A stretch of 64,000 nt of DNA, taken from the NCBI RefSeq assembly GCF_036206005.1, contig NZ_CP108143.1, positions 2,170,001 through 2,234,000 on the forward strand. The letters run 5' to 3'. The notes below the pieces were generated by a model, which saw only the letters and a list, made by a program, of their open reading frames with translations, was not told the DNA's origin and ran no database searches. This DNA comes from Streptomyces sp. NBC_00178. Its GTDB lineage: Bacteria > Actinomycetota > Actinomycetes > Streptomycetales > Streptomycetaceae. Numbering within the stretch: the first letter of the stretch is position 1; every line of letters begins with the position of its first letter. Below, piece after piece: positions 7,978 through 15,409 of this stretch. Made by a program: the position numbers and the translations under genes.

Positions 7978-9570
7978 TCAGACGGTACGGCGGCGGCGCG
8001 CGGCGATCACCACGCCCGCGCCCGCCGCGACGACGACACCGGAGGCGGCGATCAGCGCACCGGCCGGGACGTCCGCACCGGTGGAGGCCAGGGCGCCCGA
8101 GCCGCCGACGGTGCCGCCGCCGACCGTGGCGCCGGTGGTGGACCCGCTGCCGCCGGTGCCGCCCGATCCTCCGGTGCCGCCCGATCCGCCCGCGGTGCCC
8201 GGGAGTTCGGCGTCCTCGTCGAGGGCGACGGAGACCGTCAGGGCGTCGAGCGGGGTGCCCTTGGCGTACATGCCGCCGAATGCCCTGGTGCCGTCGGCGG
8301 TCAGTGTGGCGGGCACGGCCGAGAGCGTCACCACACCGCCCTTCGCGGCGAGCCCGCCTCCGGGGAGCTTCAGGTCGGCGAGGGCGAGGTCGGTGTAGGC
8401 GGTGACCTTCTTGGTCTCGCGGTCCTTGGCCGAGACGTCGGCGACGAGGGTGCCGGAGCCGCCCTTCACGCGCACCTCGAGCCCGCTGAGCGACAGGTCG
8501 AGGGCGTGGGACCCGCCCTCCTCGTGGCCGAGGAAACGGACCGTGCCGTCGAACCCGGCGTCCAGGGTCTGCTTTTCGGCGTCGAAGGCGCCGGTCGCGT
8601 CGGGGAAGCGGTATCCGCCGGATGTGGCGGTGGCGCCGCCGGTCGTCTCGACCTTGCCGTGGGCGATCGGGCCCGTGACGTACGAGCGGAAGGACTCCTT
8701 GACGCCCCAGTCCAGGGTCCCGTCGACCAGTTTCCCCTGGCCGGCGGCGGGCGTGGTGGCCGAGGCGGTGGGGGCGGGGGAGGCCGGCCGGCCGGTGGGG
8801 GTGGCCGTGGGCTCCTTGGTCGGCTCCTTGGTCGGCTCCTTCGTGGGTTCGCCGGTGGGCTCCTTGGTCGGCTCCTTCGTGGGTTCGCCGGTGGGCTCCT
8901 TCGTCGGCTCCCCCGTGGGTTCCTCGGTCGGCTCCCCGGTGGGAGGCGCGGTGACGGCCTTGACGGAGAGGGTGGCCGGGTCGAGCACGTCCCCTTCCTT
9001 GTACATGCCGTTGAAGGCCTCCGCGCCGGTCTTCGTCAGCGTCGCGGGGATGTCCTTGAAGACCATGGCGCCGCCCTCGCCCTGGCCGGGCCTGACCGCC
9101 GAGAGGTCGAGCCGGGCGAGTTCGACGTCGTCCGAGGTGCCCTGCGGTGTCTTCAGGTCGACGGTGATGGCGCCGCCCGTGCCCTTCGTGGCGACCTTGA
9201 CGTCGGAGAGCGTGATGTCGAGGACCCCGCCGTGGGCGTTGAAGTTGACGCCGCCGTCGAAGGCGGTGTCGGTGCCGTGGGTGGTCGTGTCGTAGGTGCC
9301 CTTGCCGTTGCCGAAGGTGAACACGCCGTTGCCGGCCGCCTGCGTGGCGCCGTCCTTGACGGTGATCTTCCCCGCGCCTCCGACGTATCTGCGGAAGGAC
9401 TCCTTGAAGCCCCAGTCCAGCGTGCCGTCCGTCAGCCGCATGGTCGCGGCGGGAGCGGCGGCCGGGACCTCGGTGCCGGCCGCGAGCGCGGGGAGGGCGA
9501 AGGCCGCTCCGAGGGCGGTGACGGTGGCGACGGCTGCGGCGAGGGCTATGGGGCGGCTGGTGGCTGCCAT
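7978..9570 (-). CDS. Cell-wall HtaA-domain heme-binding protein with EPT linker and LASTG sorting signal
   Basis: 530 residues. Signal peptide 1-31; HtaA domain 1 about 45-205 (LDWGFKESFRRYV); a linker of eleven xEPT tetrapeptides (212-255); HtaA domain 2 about 281-450 (LDWGVKESFRSYVTGPIAHG); a Gly/Ser/Thr stretch; then sorting motif LASTG (494-498), a hydrophobic segment and tail RRRRTV. HtaA domains of Corynebacterium bind heme through conserved Tyr and His residues and pass it to HmuT. The protein should be sortase-linked to the cell wall. Domain 1 lacks the TGPIA-G segment found after the SF-xYV motif in domain 2 and is the odd one of the four HtaA domains here. ATG at 9570 has AGGAG 6 nt upstream. 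It lies downstream of the second HtaA gene with a 70-nt gap and is probably co-transcribed from the iron box at 11011. Confidence 0.93.
   Translation of the reverse strand: MAATSRPIALAAAVATVTALGAAFALPALAAGTEVPAAAPAATMRLTDGTLDWGFKESFRRYVGGAGKITVKDGATQAAGNGVFTFGNGKGTYDTTTHGTDTAFDGGVNFNAHGGVLDITLSDVKVATKGTGGAITVDLKTPQGTSDDVELARLDLSAVRPGQGEGGAMVFKDIPATLTKTGAEAFNGMYKEGDVLDPATLSVKAVTAPPTGEPTEEPTGEPTKEPTGEPTKEPTKEPTGEPTKEPTKEPTKEPTATPTGRPASPAPTASATTPAAGQGKLVDGTLDWGVKESFRSYVTGPIAHGKVETTGGATATSGGYRFPDATGAFDAEKQTLDAGFDGTVRFLGHEEGGSHALDLSLSGLEVRVKGGSGTLVADVSAKDRETKKVTAYTDLALADLKLPGGGLAAKGGVVTLSAVPATLTADGTRAFGGMYAKGTPLDALTVSVALDEDAELPGTAGGSGGTGGSGGTGGSGSTTGATVGGGTVGGSGALASTGADVPAGALIAASGVVVAAGAGVVIAARRRRTV
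8806..8937 (-). repeat. 12-bp coding tandem repeat encoding [G/K/E]-EPT units
   Basis: Eleven consecutive 12-bp units encode GEPT, KEPT or EEPT in the linker between the two HtaA domains. At DNA level the units alternate GGCTCCTTGGTC, GGCTCCTTCGTG and GGTTCGCCGGTG (plus strand), so unit number could change by slippage or recombination and alter the length of the wall-spanning stalk. Confidence 0.9.
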
Positions 9571-9640
9571 GGGTGTGCTCCTGGTGGCGTGAGTGATGAG
9601 AGGGAGGAAAGCGGGGAACGGGGAGGACAGGCGAGGGGGT

Positions 9641-10987
9641 TCAGCTGTCGGGTCCGGTGCGGCGGCGGTGGACCGTGAACAGCACCGCGGCGAGGGCCAC
9701 GAGCAGTACGGCGCCGCCCCCGACGGCGAGAGAGGTACGGGAGCCGGACTCCGCAGCGGCCGGGCGGGCGGCGGGGCTCTCGGCGGGGCCCGCCGAGGGC
9801 GCCTTCGAGGGTCCGGCTTCGCTGCCCAGGTCACCCATCGCCGTACCGGCCTTGTAGAGGGAGCCGAAGGCCTCGGCGCCGTCCGCGGTGAGCGTCGTGG
9901 GGGCCTCGGTGAGGGCGGCGAGCCCGTCCTCGGGGGTGAAGTCCTCCACGGGGAAGGCGACGAGCGGGACGTCCTCGCGCGTGACGCCCCCGGTGGTGAC
10001 GTCGGCCAGGAGCGCGCCCCTGCCCGAGGCCACCCGGGCGGTGAATCCGCCCAGCCGGAGGTCGAGGCCGTCGGCGCCGGTGAAGTGGACGCTCCCGGCG
10101 AAGGAGGCGGTCAGCTCCTGCCGCGCCGCGTCGTAGGTTCCCTCGCCCCGGGGGAAGCGGAAGAGGGCGCCGCCGTCCTGGGCCCCGCCGGTGAGTGTCC
10201 ACCTGCCGCGGCCGATGGAGCCGGTGACGTACTCGCGGTAGGTGCGGCGCACACCCCAGTCCACCGCGGCGTCCTCGAAGCGTCCCGCGGTGTCCTTCCT
10301 CTTCTGCTGCCCGGGGGCGGAGTCCGTGGGCGCCGCGGACTTCGCCGGCTTCGCGCCGGCCGGGGCCCTCGTGTCGACGGAGAGGCTGACCGGGTCCAGC
10401 GGCGTGCCCGCCGCGTAGTAGCCGGCGAAGGCGCGCGCGCCCTGCGCCGTCAGAGTCGCGGGGACACCCACGAGGGCGACGGGCGTGGATCCGCCCCTCA
10501 TGTCGATGCCGGAGAGCCCGAGCGTGGCGAGCGGTACCTGGGCGTTGGTGGTGACCCGGCCGCTCGCCCGGTCCCTGCTGACCATGTCGGCGTGGAGCGT
10601 CCCGGCTCCGCCGGAGATCCGGACGGTGGGGCGGCTGATGGTGAGGTCCAGCCGGTTGCCGCCGCCGGCCTGCTTGTGGCCGACGAAGTGGACCCCGCCG
10701 GAGAAGCCGGCCCGGAAGGCCCCGCTCGCCGGGTCGTAGGAGCCGGTCGCGGAGTGGAAGCGGAACTGGCTTCCACCGACCGTCGCGGCTCCGCCCGTCA
10801 GGCTCCAACTGCCCTGCGCGATGGGCCCGGTGACATAGCTCTGGAAAGAGGACCTGATGCCCCAGTCCAGTCGGCCCCCCTGAACCGTGCGGCTCGCGGC
10901 CTGCGCGGCGGTGGCCGGGAGCAGGGCTCCGAACAGCACCGCGAGGAGCGCGACGGCGAGCGCGCGGGCGGAGACGGACGGCGGCAT
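9641..10987 (-). CDS. Membrane-anchored HtaA-domain heme-binding protein
   Basis: 448 residues. Signal peptide 1-31 (ALLPATAAQA); HtaA domain 1 about 37-200 (LDWGIRSSFQSYVTGPIAQG) with GHKQAGGGNRLDL; linker; HtaA domain 2 about 238-395 (VDWGVRRTYREYVTGSIGRG); a C-terminal transmembrane helix (VGGGAVLLVALAAVLFTV) and tail HRRRTGPDS. Unlike its neighbour it has no LPxTG-like motif, so it should stay in the membrane. Heme binding is inferred from the domain family. The start at 10987 is 24 nt from the iron box at 11011-11029, which faces both this gene and hmuT. A natural reading is that this protein stands between the wall-linked HtaA protein and the HmuT lipoprotein in a heme relay. Confidence 0.93.
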   Translation of the reverse strand: MPPSVSARALAVALLAVLFGALLPATAAQAASRTVQGGRLDWGIRSSFQSYVTGPIAQGSWSLTGGAATVGGSQFRFHSATGSYDPASGAFRAGFSGGVHFVGHKQAGGGNRLDLTISRPTVRISGGAGTLHADMVSRDRASGRVTTNAQVPLATLGLSGIDMRGGSTPVALVGVPATLTAQGARAFAGYYAAGTPLDPVSLSVDTRAPAGAKPAKSAAPTDSAPGQQKRKDTAGRFEDAAVDWGVRRTYREYVTGSIGRGRWTLTGGAQDGGALFRFPRGEGTYDAARQELTASFAGSVHFTGADGLDLRLGGFTARVASGRGALLADVTTGGVTREDVPLVAFPVEDFTPEDGLAALTEAPTTLTADGAEAFGSLYKAGTAMGDLGSEAGPSKAPSAGPAESPAARPAAAESGSRTSLAVGGGAVLLVALAAVLFTVHRRRTGPDS

Positions 10988-11010
10988 GGGAACCCCCCGG
11001 GGCTAGAAAG

Positions 11011-11029
11011 TGAGGTAAGGCTAACCTAA
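11011..11029. promoter_or_regulatory. Iron box between divergent HtaA and hmuTUV genes
   Basis: TGAGGTAAGGCTAACCTAA matches the 19-bp DmdR/IdeR iron-box consensus TTAGGTTAGGCTAACCTAA at 17 positions. It lies in the 111-nt gap between divergent starts at 10987 and 11099, so one repressor site can control both transcription units. Confidence 0.92.
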
Positions 11030-11098
11030 ACTCAAAACCCTGCGTGCCGGAACCCCTTCCGTCACAATTGCCTCGTACCACCACAGGACGGTGCCCCC

Positions 11099-12163
11099 GT
11101 GCGATTGCCCCAGTACTCCGCCGCAGCGGTCCGAAGAGCCGTGCGACGGCGCACCGGTGGGCCCGCGGCCCTGGCCTCCGCCGTGGCACTCGCCGCGGTG
11201 CTGACCGGCTGCGGCGGTGCGGGAACGCCGGCCTCCGGGCCGGCCGACGGGACAACCGCCGCTGTCGCGCGGGGCGTTGTGGAGCCCCTGGCCGCCACCC
11301 CCTCCCCGCGTCTGCCCGTCACCGTGCGCTCGGCCGACGGCGACGACGTCACCGTCACGTCGACCGACCGGATCGTGCCGCTCACCGGCTCGCTCAGCGA
11401 GATCGTCTTCACGCTCGGCCTCGGCGAACAGGTGGTGGCGCGGGACATCACCGCCACCTTCGAACAGGCCGCGAAGCTGCCGGTCGTGACGCGCGCCCAC
11501 GACGTCTCCGCCGAGGGCGTGCTCTCGCTGCGGCCCACCGTGGTCCTCGCCGACACCACGACCGGACCCGCGGAGGCCGTCGCCCAGATCCGTGACGCGG
11601 GGATCGCCCTCGTGGTCGTCGAACCGGCGAAGGAACTCGCCGACGTGGGCCGGCGGATCGGTGCCGTGGCGGCCGCGCTGGGCGTGCCGGCGGCGGGCGA
11701 CGAACTGAAGGCGCGCACGGAGTCACGCATCGCCGCCGTGCGCGAGGCGGTCCCCGCCCGGCCCGAGGACGAGCGCCCGCGCGTCGCCTTCCTCTATCTG
11801 CGCGGCTCGGCCTCCGTCTACCTGCTGGGCGGTGGCGACTCCGGCGCGAGCTCGCTGCTCGAAGCGGCGGGCGCCGTCGACGCGGGCAAGGCCTCCGGCC
11901 TGGCCAAGGACTTCACCGCCCTCACCAGCGAAGCCCTCGCGGCGGCCGCGCCGGACGCCGTCCTCGTCATGAGCAAGGGCCTCGCGTCGGTGGGTGGCGT
12001 GGACGGCCTGGTGAAGATCCCGGGCGTCGCCGAGACGCCGGCCGGCATGGACCGCCGCGTCGTGTCGGTGGACGACGGGGTCCTGCTGAACTACGGGCCG
12101 CGCACCGACCGCGTGCTGGCCGAACTCGTGGAGCAGCTCTACCCGGACGGCGGGAAGAAGTGA
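11099..12163 (+). CDS. hmuT: Hemin ABC transporter substrate-binding lipoprotein
   Basis: 354 residues. An Arg-rich start and hydrophobic segment lead to a lipobox LTGC with Cys38, so the mature protein is a membrane-tethered lipoprotein. Two periplasmic-binding-protein lobes follow (RIVPLTGSLSEIVFTLGLGE near the start; VLADTTTGPAEAV; then PRVAFLYLRG and DAVLVMSKGLASVGGVDG), the pattern of hemin-binding HmuT of cluster 8 ABC importers. GTG at 11099 follows AGGA. The stop overlaps the permease start by 4 nt (GTGA), giving a hmuT-U-V operon under the iron box at 11011. It would receive heme from the HtaA proteins encoded divergently. Confidence 0.94.
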   Translation: MRLPQYSAAAVRRAVRRRTGGPAALASAVALAAVLTGCGGAGTPASGPADGTTAAVARGVVEPLAATPSPRLPVTVRSADGDDVTVTSTDRIVPLTGSLSEIVFTLGLGEQVVARDITATFEQAAKLPVVTRAHDVSAEGVLSLRPTVVLADTTTGPAEAVAQIRDAGIALVVVEPAKELADVGRRIGAVAAALGVPAAGDELKARTESRIAAVREAVPARPEDERPRVAFLYLRGSASVYLLGGGDSGASSLLEAAGAVDAGKASGLAKDFTALTSEALAAAAPDAVLVMSKGLASVGGVDGLVKIPGVAETPAGMDRRVVSVDDGVLLNYGPRTDRVLAELVEQLYPDGGKK

Positions 12164-13236
12164 CGGCCACCTCGTACGACGGGCCGGCGACGCGGGCGGC
12201 ACGCGCCCGGCGCGGCAGGACCCTCGCCCTCACCGCGTCCCTGGCCGCCGCGTTGTTCGCCTGCTGCCTGTCGTCCGCCGGACTCGGCGCGTACGGCATC
12301 CCGCTCGGGGACGTCCTCTCCTCCGTCCAGCACCGGCTCGGCCTCGGCGGGCACGCCCTGGACCGGGTCGGTGAGAGCGTCCTGTGGAACGTACGGCTGC
12401 CGAGGGTCGTCCTCGCCCTCCTCGTCGGCGCCTCGCTCGGCTGCGCCGGGGCGCTGATGCAGGGGGTGTTCGGCAATCCGCTGGCCGAGCCCGGGGTGAT
12501 CGGCATCTCCTCGGGTGCTGCCGTCGGCGCGGTGGCGTCCATCGCGCTCGGCCTGACCTTCTTCGGCAACTGGACGGTCACCGTCTGCGCGTTCGCGTCC
12601 GGCCTCGCGACGGTCCTGCTGGTCTACGCGCTCTCACGCTCCGGCGGCCGGACGGAGGTGGTGACGCTGATCCTGACCGGCATCGCCGTGAACGCCTTCG
12701 CGGGCGCGCTGATCGGTCTGTTCATCTTCTTCGCCGACAACGCCCAGATCACCCAGATCACCTTCTGGCAGCTCGGTTCGCTGGCCCAGGCGACCTGGCC
12801 GAAGGTGCTCGCCGTGCTGCCGTGCGCGGTCCTCGGGCTGCTCGTCGCCCCGTTCCACGCCGGGAAGCTGGACCTGCTCGCACTCGGCGAACGCCCGGCC
12901 CGCCATCTGGGCGTCGACGTCGAACGGCTGCGGATCGTCCTCGTCCTCGTCGTGGCGCTGCTGACCGCCGCCGCCGTCGCCGTCGCCGGGATCATCTCCT
13001 TCGTCGGGCTGCTCGTCCCGCATCTGCTGCGGATGGCGAACGGACCCGGGCACCGCTTCCTCGTGCCGGGCAGCGCGCTCGGCGGGGCGCTGGTGCTGGT
13101 CGCGGCCGACCTCGCGGCGCGCACGGTGGCCGACCCGGCCGAGCTCCCGCTCGGCGTACTGACCGCACTCCTCGGCAGCCCGTTCTTCTTCTGGCTGCTG
13201 CGCAGAACCCGTCGCAGGCAAGGTGGTTGGGCATGA
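12160..13236 (+). CDS. hmuU: Hemin ABC transporter permease (FecCD family)
   Basis: 358 residues with about nine or ten hydrophobic helices. The conserved FecCD segments RLPRVVLALLVGASLGCAG, GVFGNPLAEPGVIGISSGAA and GIISFVGLLVPHLLRM are all present; the last contains the coupling region for the ATPase. The GTG start overlaps the hmuT stop (GTGA at 12160-12163) and the stop overlaps the hmuV start (ATGA), so translation of the three is coupled. It should form a homodimeric channel for heme with HmuV. Family members also carry siderophores or B12; the neighbouring HtaA genes make heme the best choice. Confidence 0.93.
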   Translation: MTATSYDGPATRAARARRGRTLALTASLAAALFACCLSSAGLGAYGIPLGDVLSSVQHRLGLGGHALDRVGESVLWNVRLPRVVLALLVGASLGCAGALMQGVFGNPLAEPGVIGISSGAAVGAVASIALGLTFFGNWTVTVCAFASGLATVLLVYALSRSGGRTEVVTLILTGIAVNAFAGALIGLFIFFADNAQITQITFWQLGSLAQATWPKVLAVLPCAVLGLLVAPFHAGKLDLLALGERPARHLGVDVERLRIVLVLVVALLTAAAVAVAGIISFVGLLVPHLLRMANGPGHRFLVPGSALGGALVLVAADLAARTVADPAELPLGVLTALLGSPFFFWLLRRTRRRQGGWA

Positions 13237-14072
13237 ACCCGTTCAGGAGGCCGCTGGGGACCCGCCGCCGGGTGCTGCCCTCCCCCGCGGCCGCCGGAGC
13301 CGCCGTGGCCGAGGCCACCGGTCTGGGCGTCCGGCTGGGCGGACGCCCGGTCCTCGATTCCGTGGACCTGACCGTCCGGGCCGGTGAGGTACTGGCCCTC
13401 GTCGGGCCGAACGGCGCCGGGAAGTCCACGCTGCTCGCCGCCCTGTCGGCCGATCTGCCGGTGGACAGCGGGGAGGTCCGTATCGACGGCCGCCCCGTCG
13501 CCGGCTGGTCCGCGGCCGAACTCGCCCTGCGGCGGGCGGTGCTGCCGCAGACGGCCGCACTCGCCTTCCCCTTCCCGGTCGAGGACGTCGTACGGATGGG
13601 GCGCGCGCCGTGGGCGGGGACGGCCCGCCAGGACGAGGACGGGGAAGCGGTCGCCGCGGCCATGGCGGCGACGGAGGTGTCGGACTTCGCCACCCGCCCC
13701 TTCTCCGCCCTGTCCGGCGGCGAGCGCGCCCGCGTCGCCCTGGCCCGGGTGCTCGCCCAGCGTGCCCCTCTGCTGCTCCTGGACGAGCCGACGGCGGCGC
13801 TCGACCTCCGCCATCAGGAACTGGTGCTGCGGATCTGCCGGGAACGCGCGGCCGCCGGGGAGGCGGTGGTCGTGGTGCTGCACGATCTCGGGCTGGCCGC
13901 GGCCTACGCCGACCGGGCCGTGGTGCTGCGGGGCGGCAGGGTCGCCGCGGCCGGCCCGCCCGCCGGGGTGTTCACCGGCGCGCTGCTGGGCGAGGTGTAC
14001 CGGCAGGCGGTCGAGGTGTTCCCCCACCCGCGGACCGGTGTGCCGCTCGTCGTACCGAAAAGGCTTGCTTGA
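13233..14072 (+). CDS. hmuV: Hemin ABC transporter ATP-binding protein
   Basis: 279 residues. Walker A GPNGAGKST (about 55-63), Q-loop PQTA, signature LSGGE, Walker B LLLLDEPTAALD and the switch His in VLHDLGLA are all present in order. The N-terminal 30 residues are a basic extension. The short spacing and FPFPVEDVVRMGRAPW match the heme-importer (HmuV) subgroup of FecE-type ATPases. ATG at 13233 overlaps the hmuU stop. It powers heme import through HmuU. No terminator hairpin is obvious in the 188 nt before efeO. Confidence 0.94.
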   Translation: MNPFRRPLGTRRRVLPSPAAAGAAVAEATGLGVRLGGRPVLDSVDLTVRAGEVLALVGPNGAGKSTLLAALSADLPVDSGEVRIDGRPVAGWSAAELALRRAVLPQTAALAFPFPVEDVVRMGRAPWAGTARQDEDGEAVAAAMAATEVSDFATRPFSALSGGERARVALARVLAQRAPLLLLDEPTAALDLRHQELVLRICRERAAAGEAVVVVLHDLGLAAAYADRAVVLRGGRVAAAGPPAGVFTGALLGEVYRQAVEVFPHPRTGVPLVVPKRLA

Positions 14073-14173
14073 CCCGTCTTTGACCTTTCTGTGGGTTCCC
14101 CATGAGGCTGCTGTGACCGGGCCGTTTCCCACCCCTCCGAGTGAGACCTGAATCACGCGAAAGACGGGTATCG

Positions 14174-14211
14174 GTGAGGTAAGGCACGGTTAAGTTAGGG
14201 CCGCCTCACCT
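14174..14211 (+). promoter_or_regulatory. Candidate iron-box region upstream of efeO
   Basis: TGAGGTAAGGC (14176-14186) is identical to the left half of the iron box at 11011, and TTAAGTTAGG (14191-14200) resembles another half-site. The outer arms GGTGAGG (14174-14180) and CCTCACC (14205-14211) form an inverted repeat. There is no single full-consensus 19-bp box, so the site may bind with lower affinity or as two weak boxes. Confidence 0.6.
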
Positions 14212-14260
14212 ACTGTCTTCCGCACCGTCCCCCGCTCTTTTCACCCTTGTGGAGCCCCGC

Positions 14261-15397
14261 ATGCGAGCCCTTCGTACCTCCGTCGTCACCGCCGTCGCCA
14301 CGGTGGCCGCACTGACCGCCGTCACGGGCTGCGCGGAGAAGAGCGACGGCAAGGGCGACGGCGCCGTCCGGGTCGTCGCCAAGGACGACTCGTGCGCGGT
14401 GTCGGCGAAGAAGATCCCGGCGGGCCACGTCGAACTCGCCGTGGAGAACAAGGGGTCCAAGGTCACCGAGGTCTACGTCCTGTTCCCGGACGACCGGATC
14501 GTCACCGAGCGCGAGAACATCGGCCCGGGCACCAAGGCGAAGATCACGGCCGAGATCAAGGCCGGCACGTACGAGATCGCCTGCAAGCCCGGCATGCAGG
14601 GCAAGGGCATCCGCCAGACGGTCGAGGTCACCGGGGGCAAGGCGGCCGCGCGCAGCCCCGAGATGGACCGGGCCGTCGCCGGTTACCGCACCTACGTGCA
14701 GACGCAGGCCGACGAGACGCTGCCGAAGGTGAAGGCCTTCACGGACGCCGTCGCCGCGGGTGACGTCGAGGCGGCGAAGAAGGCGTACGCCGGCTCCCGG
14801 ATCGGCTGGGAGCGCACCGAGCCGGTCGCCGAGTCCTTCGGTGACATCGACCCGAAGGTCGACGTCCGCGAGGACGGGCTGGAGGACGGCCAGAAGTGGA
14901 CCGGCTGGCACCGCCTGGAGAAGGCGCTGTGGCAGGACGGGAAGCTGGGTTCCGAGGAGAAGGCCCTCGCACCCACCCTCTACACGGACCTGCTGGACTG
15001 GCAGAAGCGGGTCGGCCGGGCCGACATCACCCCGACCTCGATGGCCAACGGCGCCAAGGAACTCCTCGACGAGGTCGCCACCGGCAAGGTCACCGGTGAG
15101 GAGGAGCGCTACAGCCACACCGACCTCGTCGACTTCAAGGCGAACGTCGAGGGCGCCGAGCAGTCCTACACGCTGCTCAAGCCGGTCGCGTCGAAGAACG
15201 ACGCGGCGCTGACCGCCTCCCTGGACAAGCAGTTCGCGGCGCTGAACACGCTGCTGGACAAGTACCGCGCCGACAAGGCCTCCTACGACTTCACGTCGTA
15301 CGACAAGGTCGGCAAGGCGGAGCGCAAGGAGCTCTCCGACGCGGTCAACGCGCTGGCCGAGCCGCTGTCCAAGCTGGCCGCCGCGGTCACGAAGTAA
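14261..15397 (+). CDS. efeO: Iron uptake system lipoprotein EfeO (cupredoxin plus M75 domain)
   Basis: 378 residues. Lipobox VTGC with Cys24; a cupredoxin-like domain about 30-125 with Cys45 and Cys108; then an all-helical M75 (imelysin-type) domain with HxxE as His217-Glu220 in WHRLEKALW. EfeO binds iron outside the membrane and works with the peroxidase EfeB and permease EfeU. ATG at 14261 is chosen because GGAG (14250-14253) is 7 nt upstream; GTG at 14249 is part of that ribosome-binding region. It heads the operon efeO-efeB-efeU, 12 nt before efeB, and sits below a candidate iron-box region. Confidence 0.95.
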   Translation: MRALRTSVVTAVATVAALTAVTGCAEKSDGKGDGAVRVVAKDDSCAVSAKKIPAGHVELAVENKGSKVTEVYVLFPDDRIVTERENIGPGTKAKITAEIKAGTYEIACKPGMQGKGIRQTVEVTGGKAAARSPEMDRAVAGYRTYVQTQADETLPKVKAFTDAVAAGDVEAAKKAYAGSRIGWERTEPVAESFGDIDPKVDVREDGLEDGQKWTGWHRLEKALWQDGKLGSEEKALAPTLYTDLLDWQKRVGRADITPTSMANGAKELLDEVATGKVTGEEERYSHTDLVDFKANVEGAEQSYTLLKPVASKNDAALTASLDKQFAALNTLLDKYRADKASYDFTSYDKVGKAERKELSDAVNALAEPLSKLAAAVTK

Positions 15398-15409
15398 CGG
15401 GAGCGGAAC

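Noticed and set aside
8806..8937. EPT-coding repeat as a CRISPR or satellite
   Set aside because: It is an in-frame protein linker between two HtaA domains.
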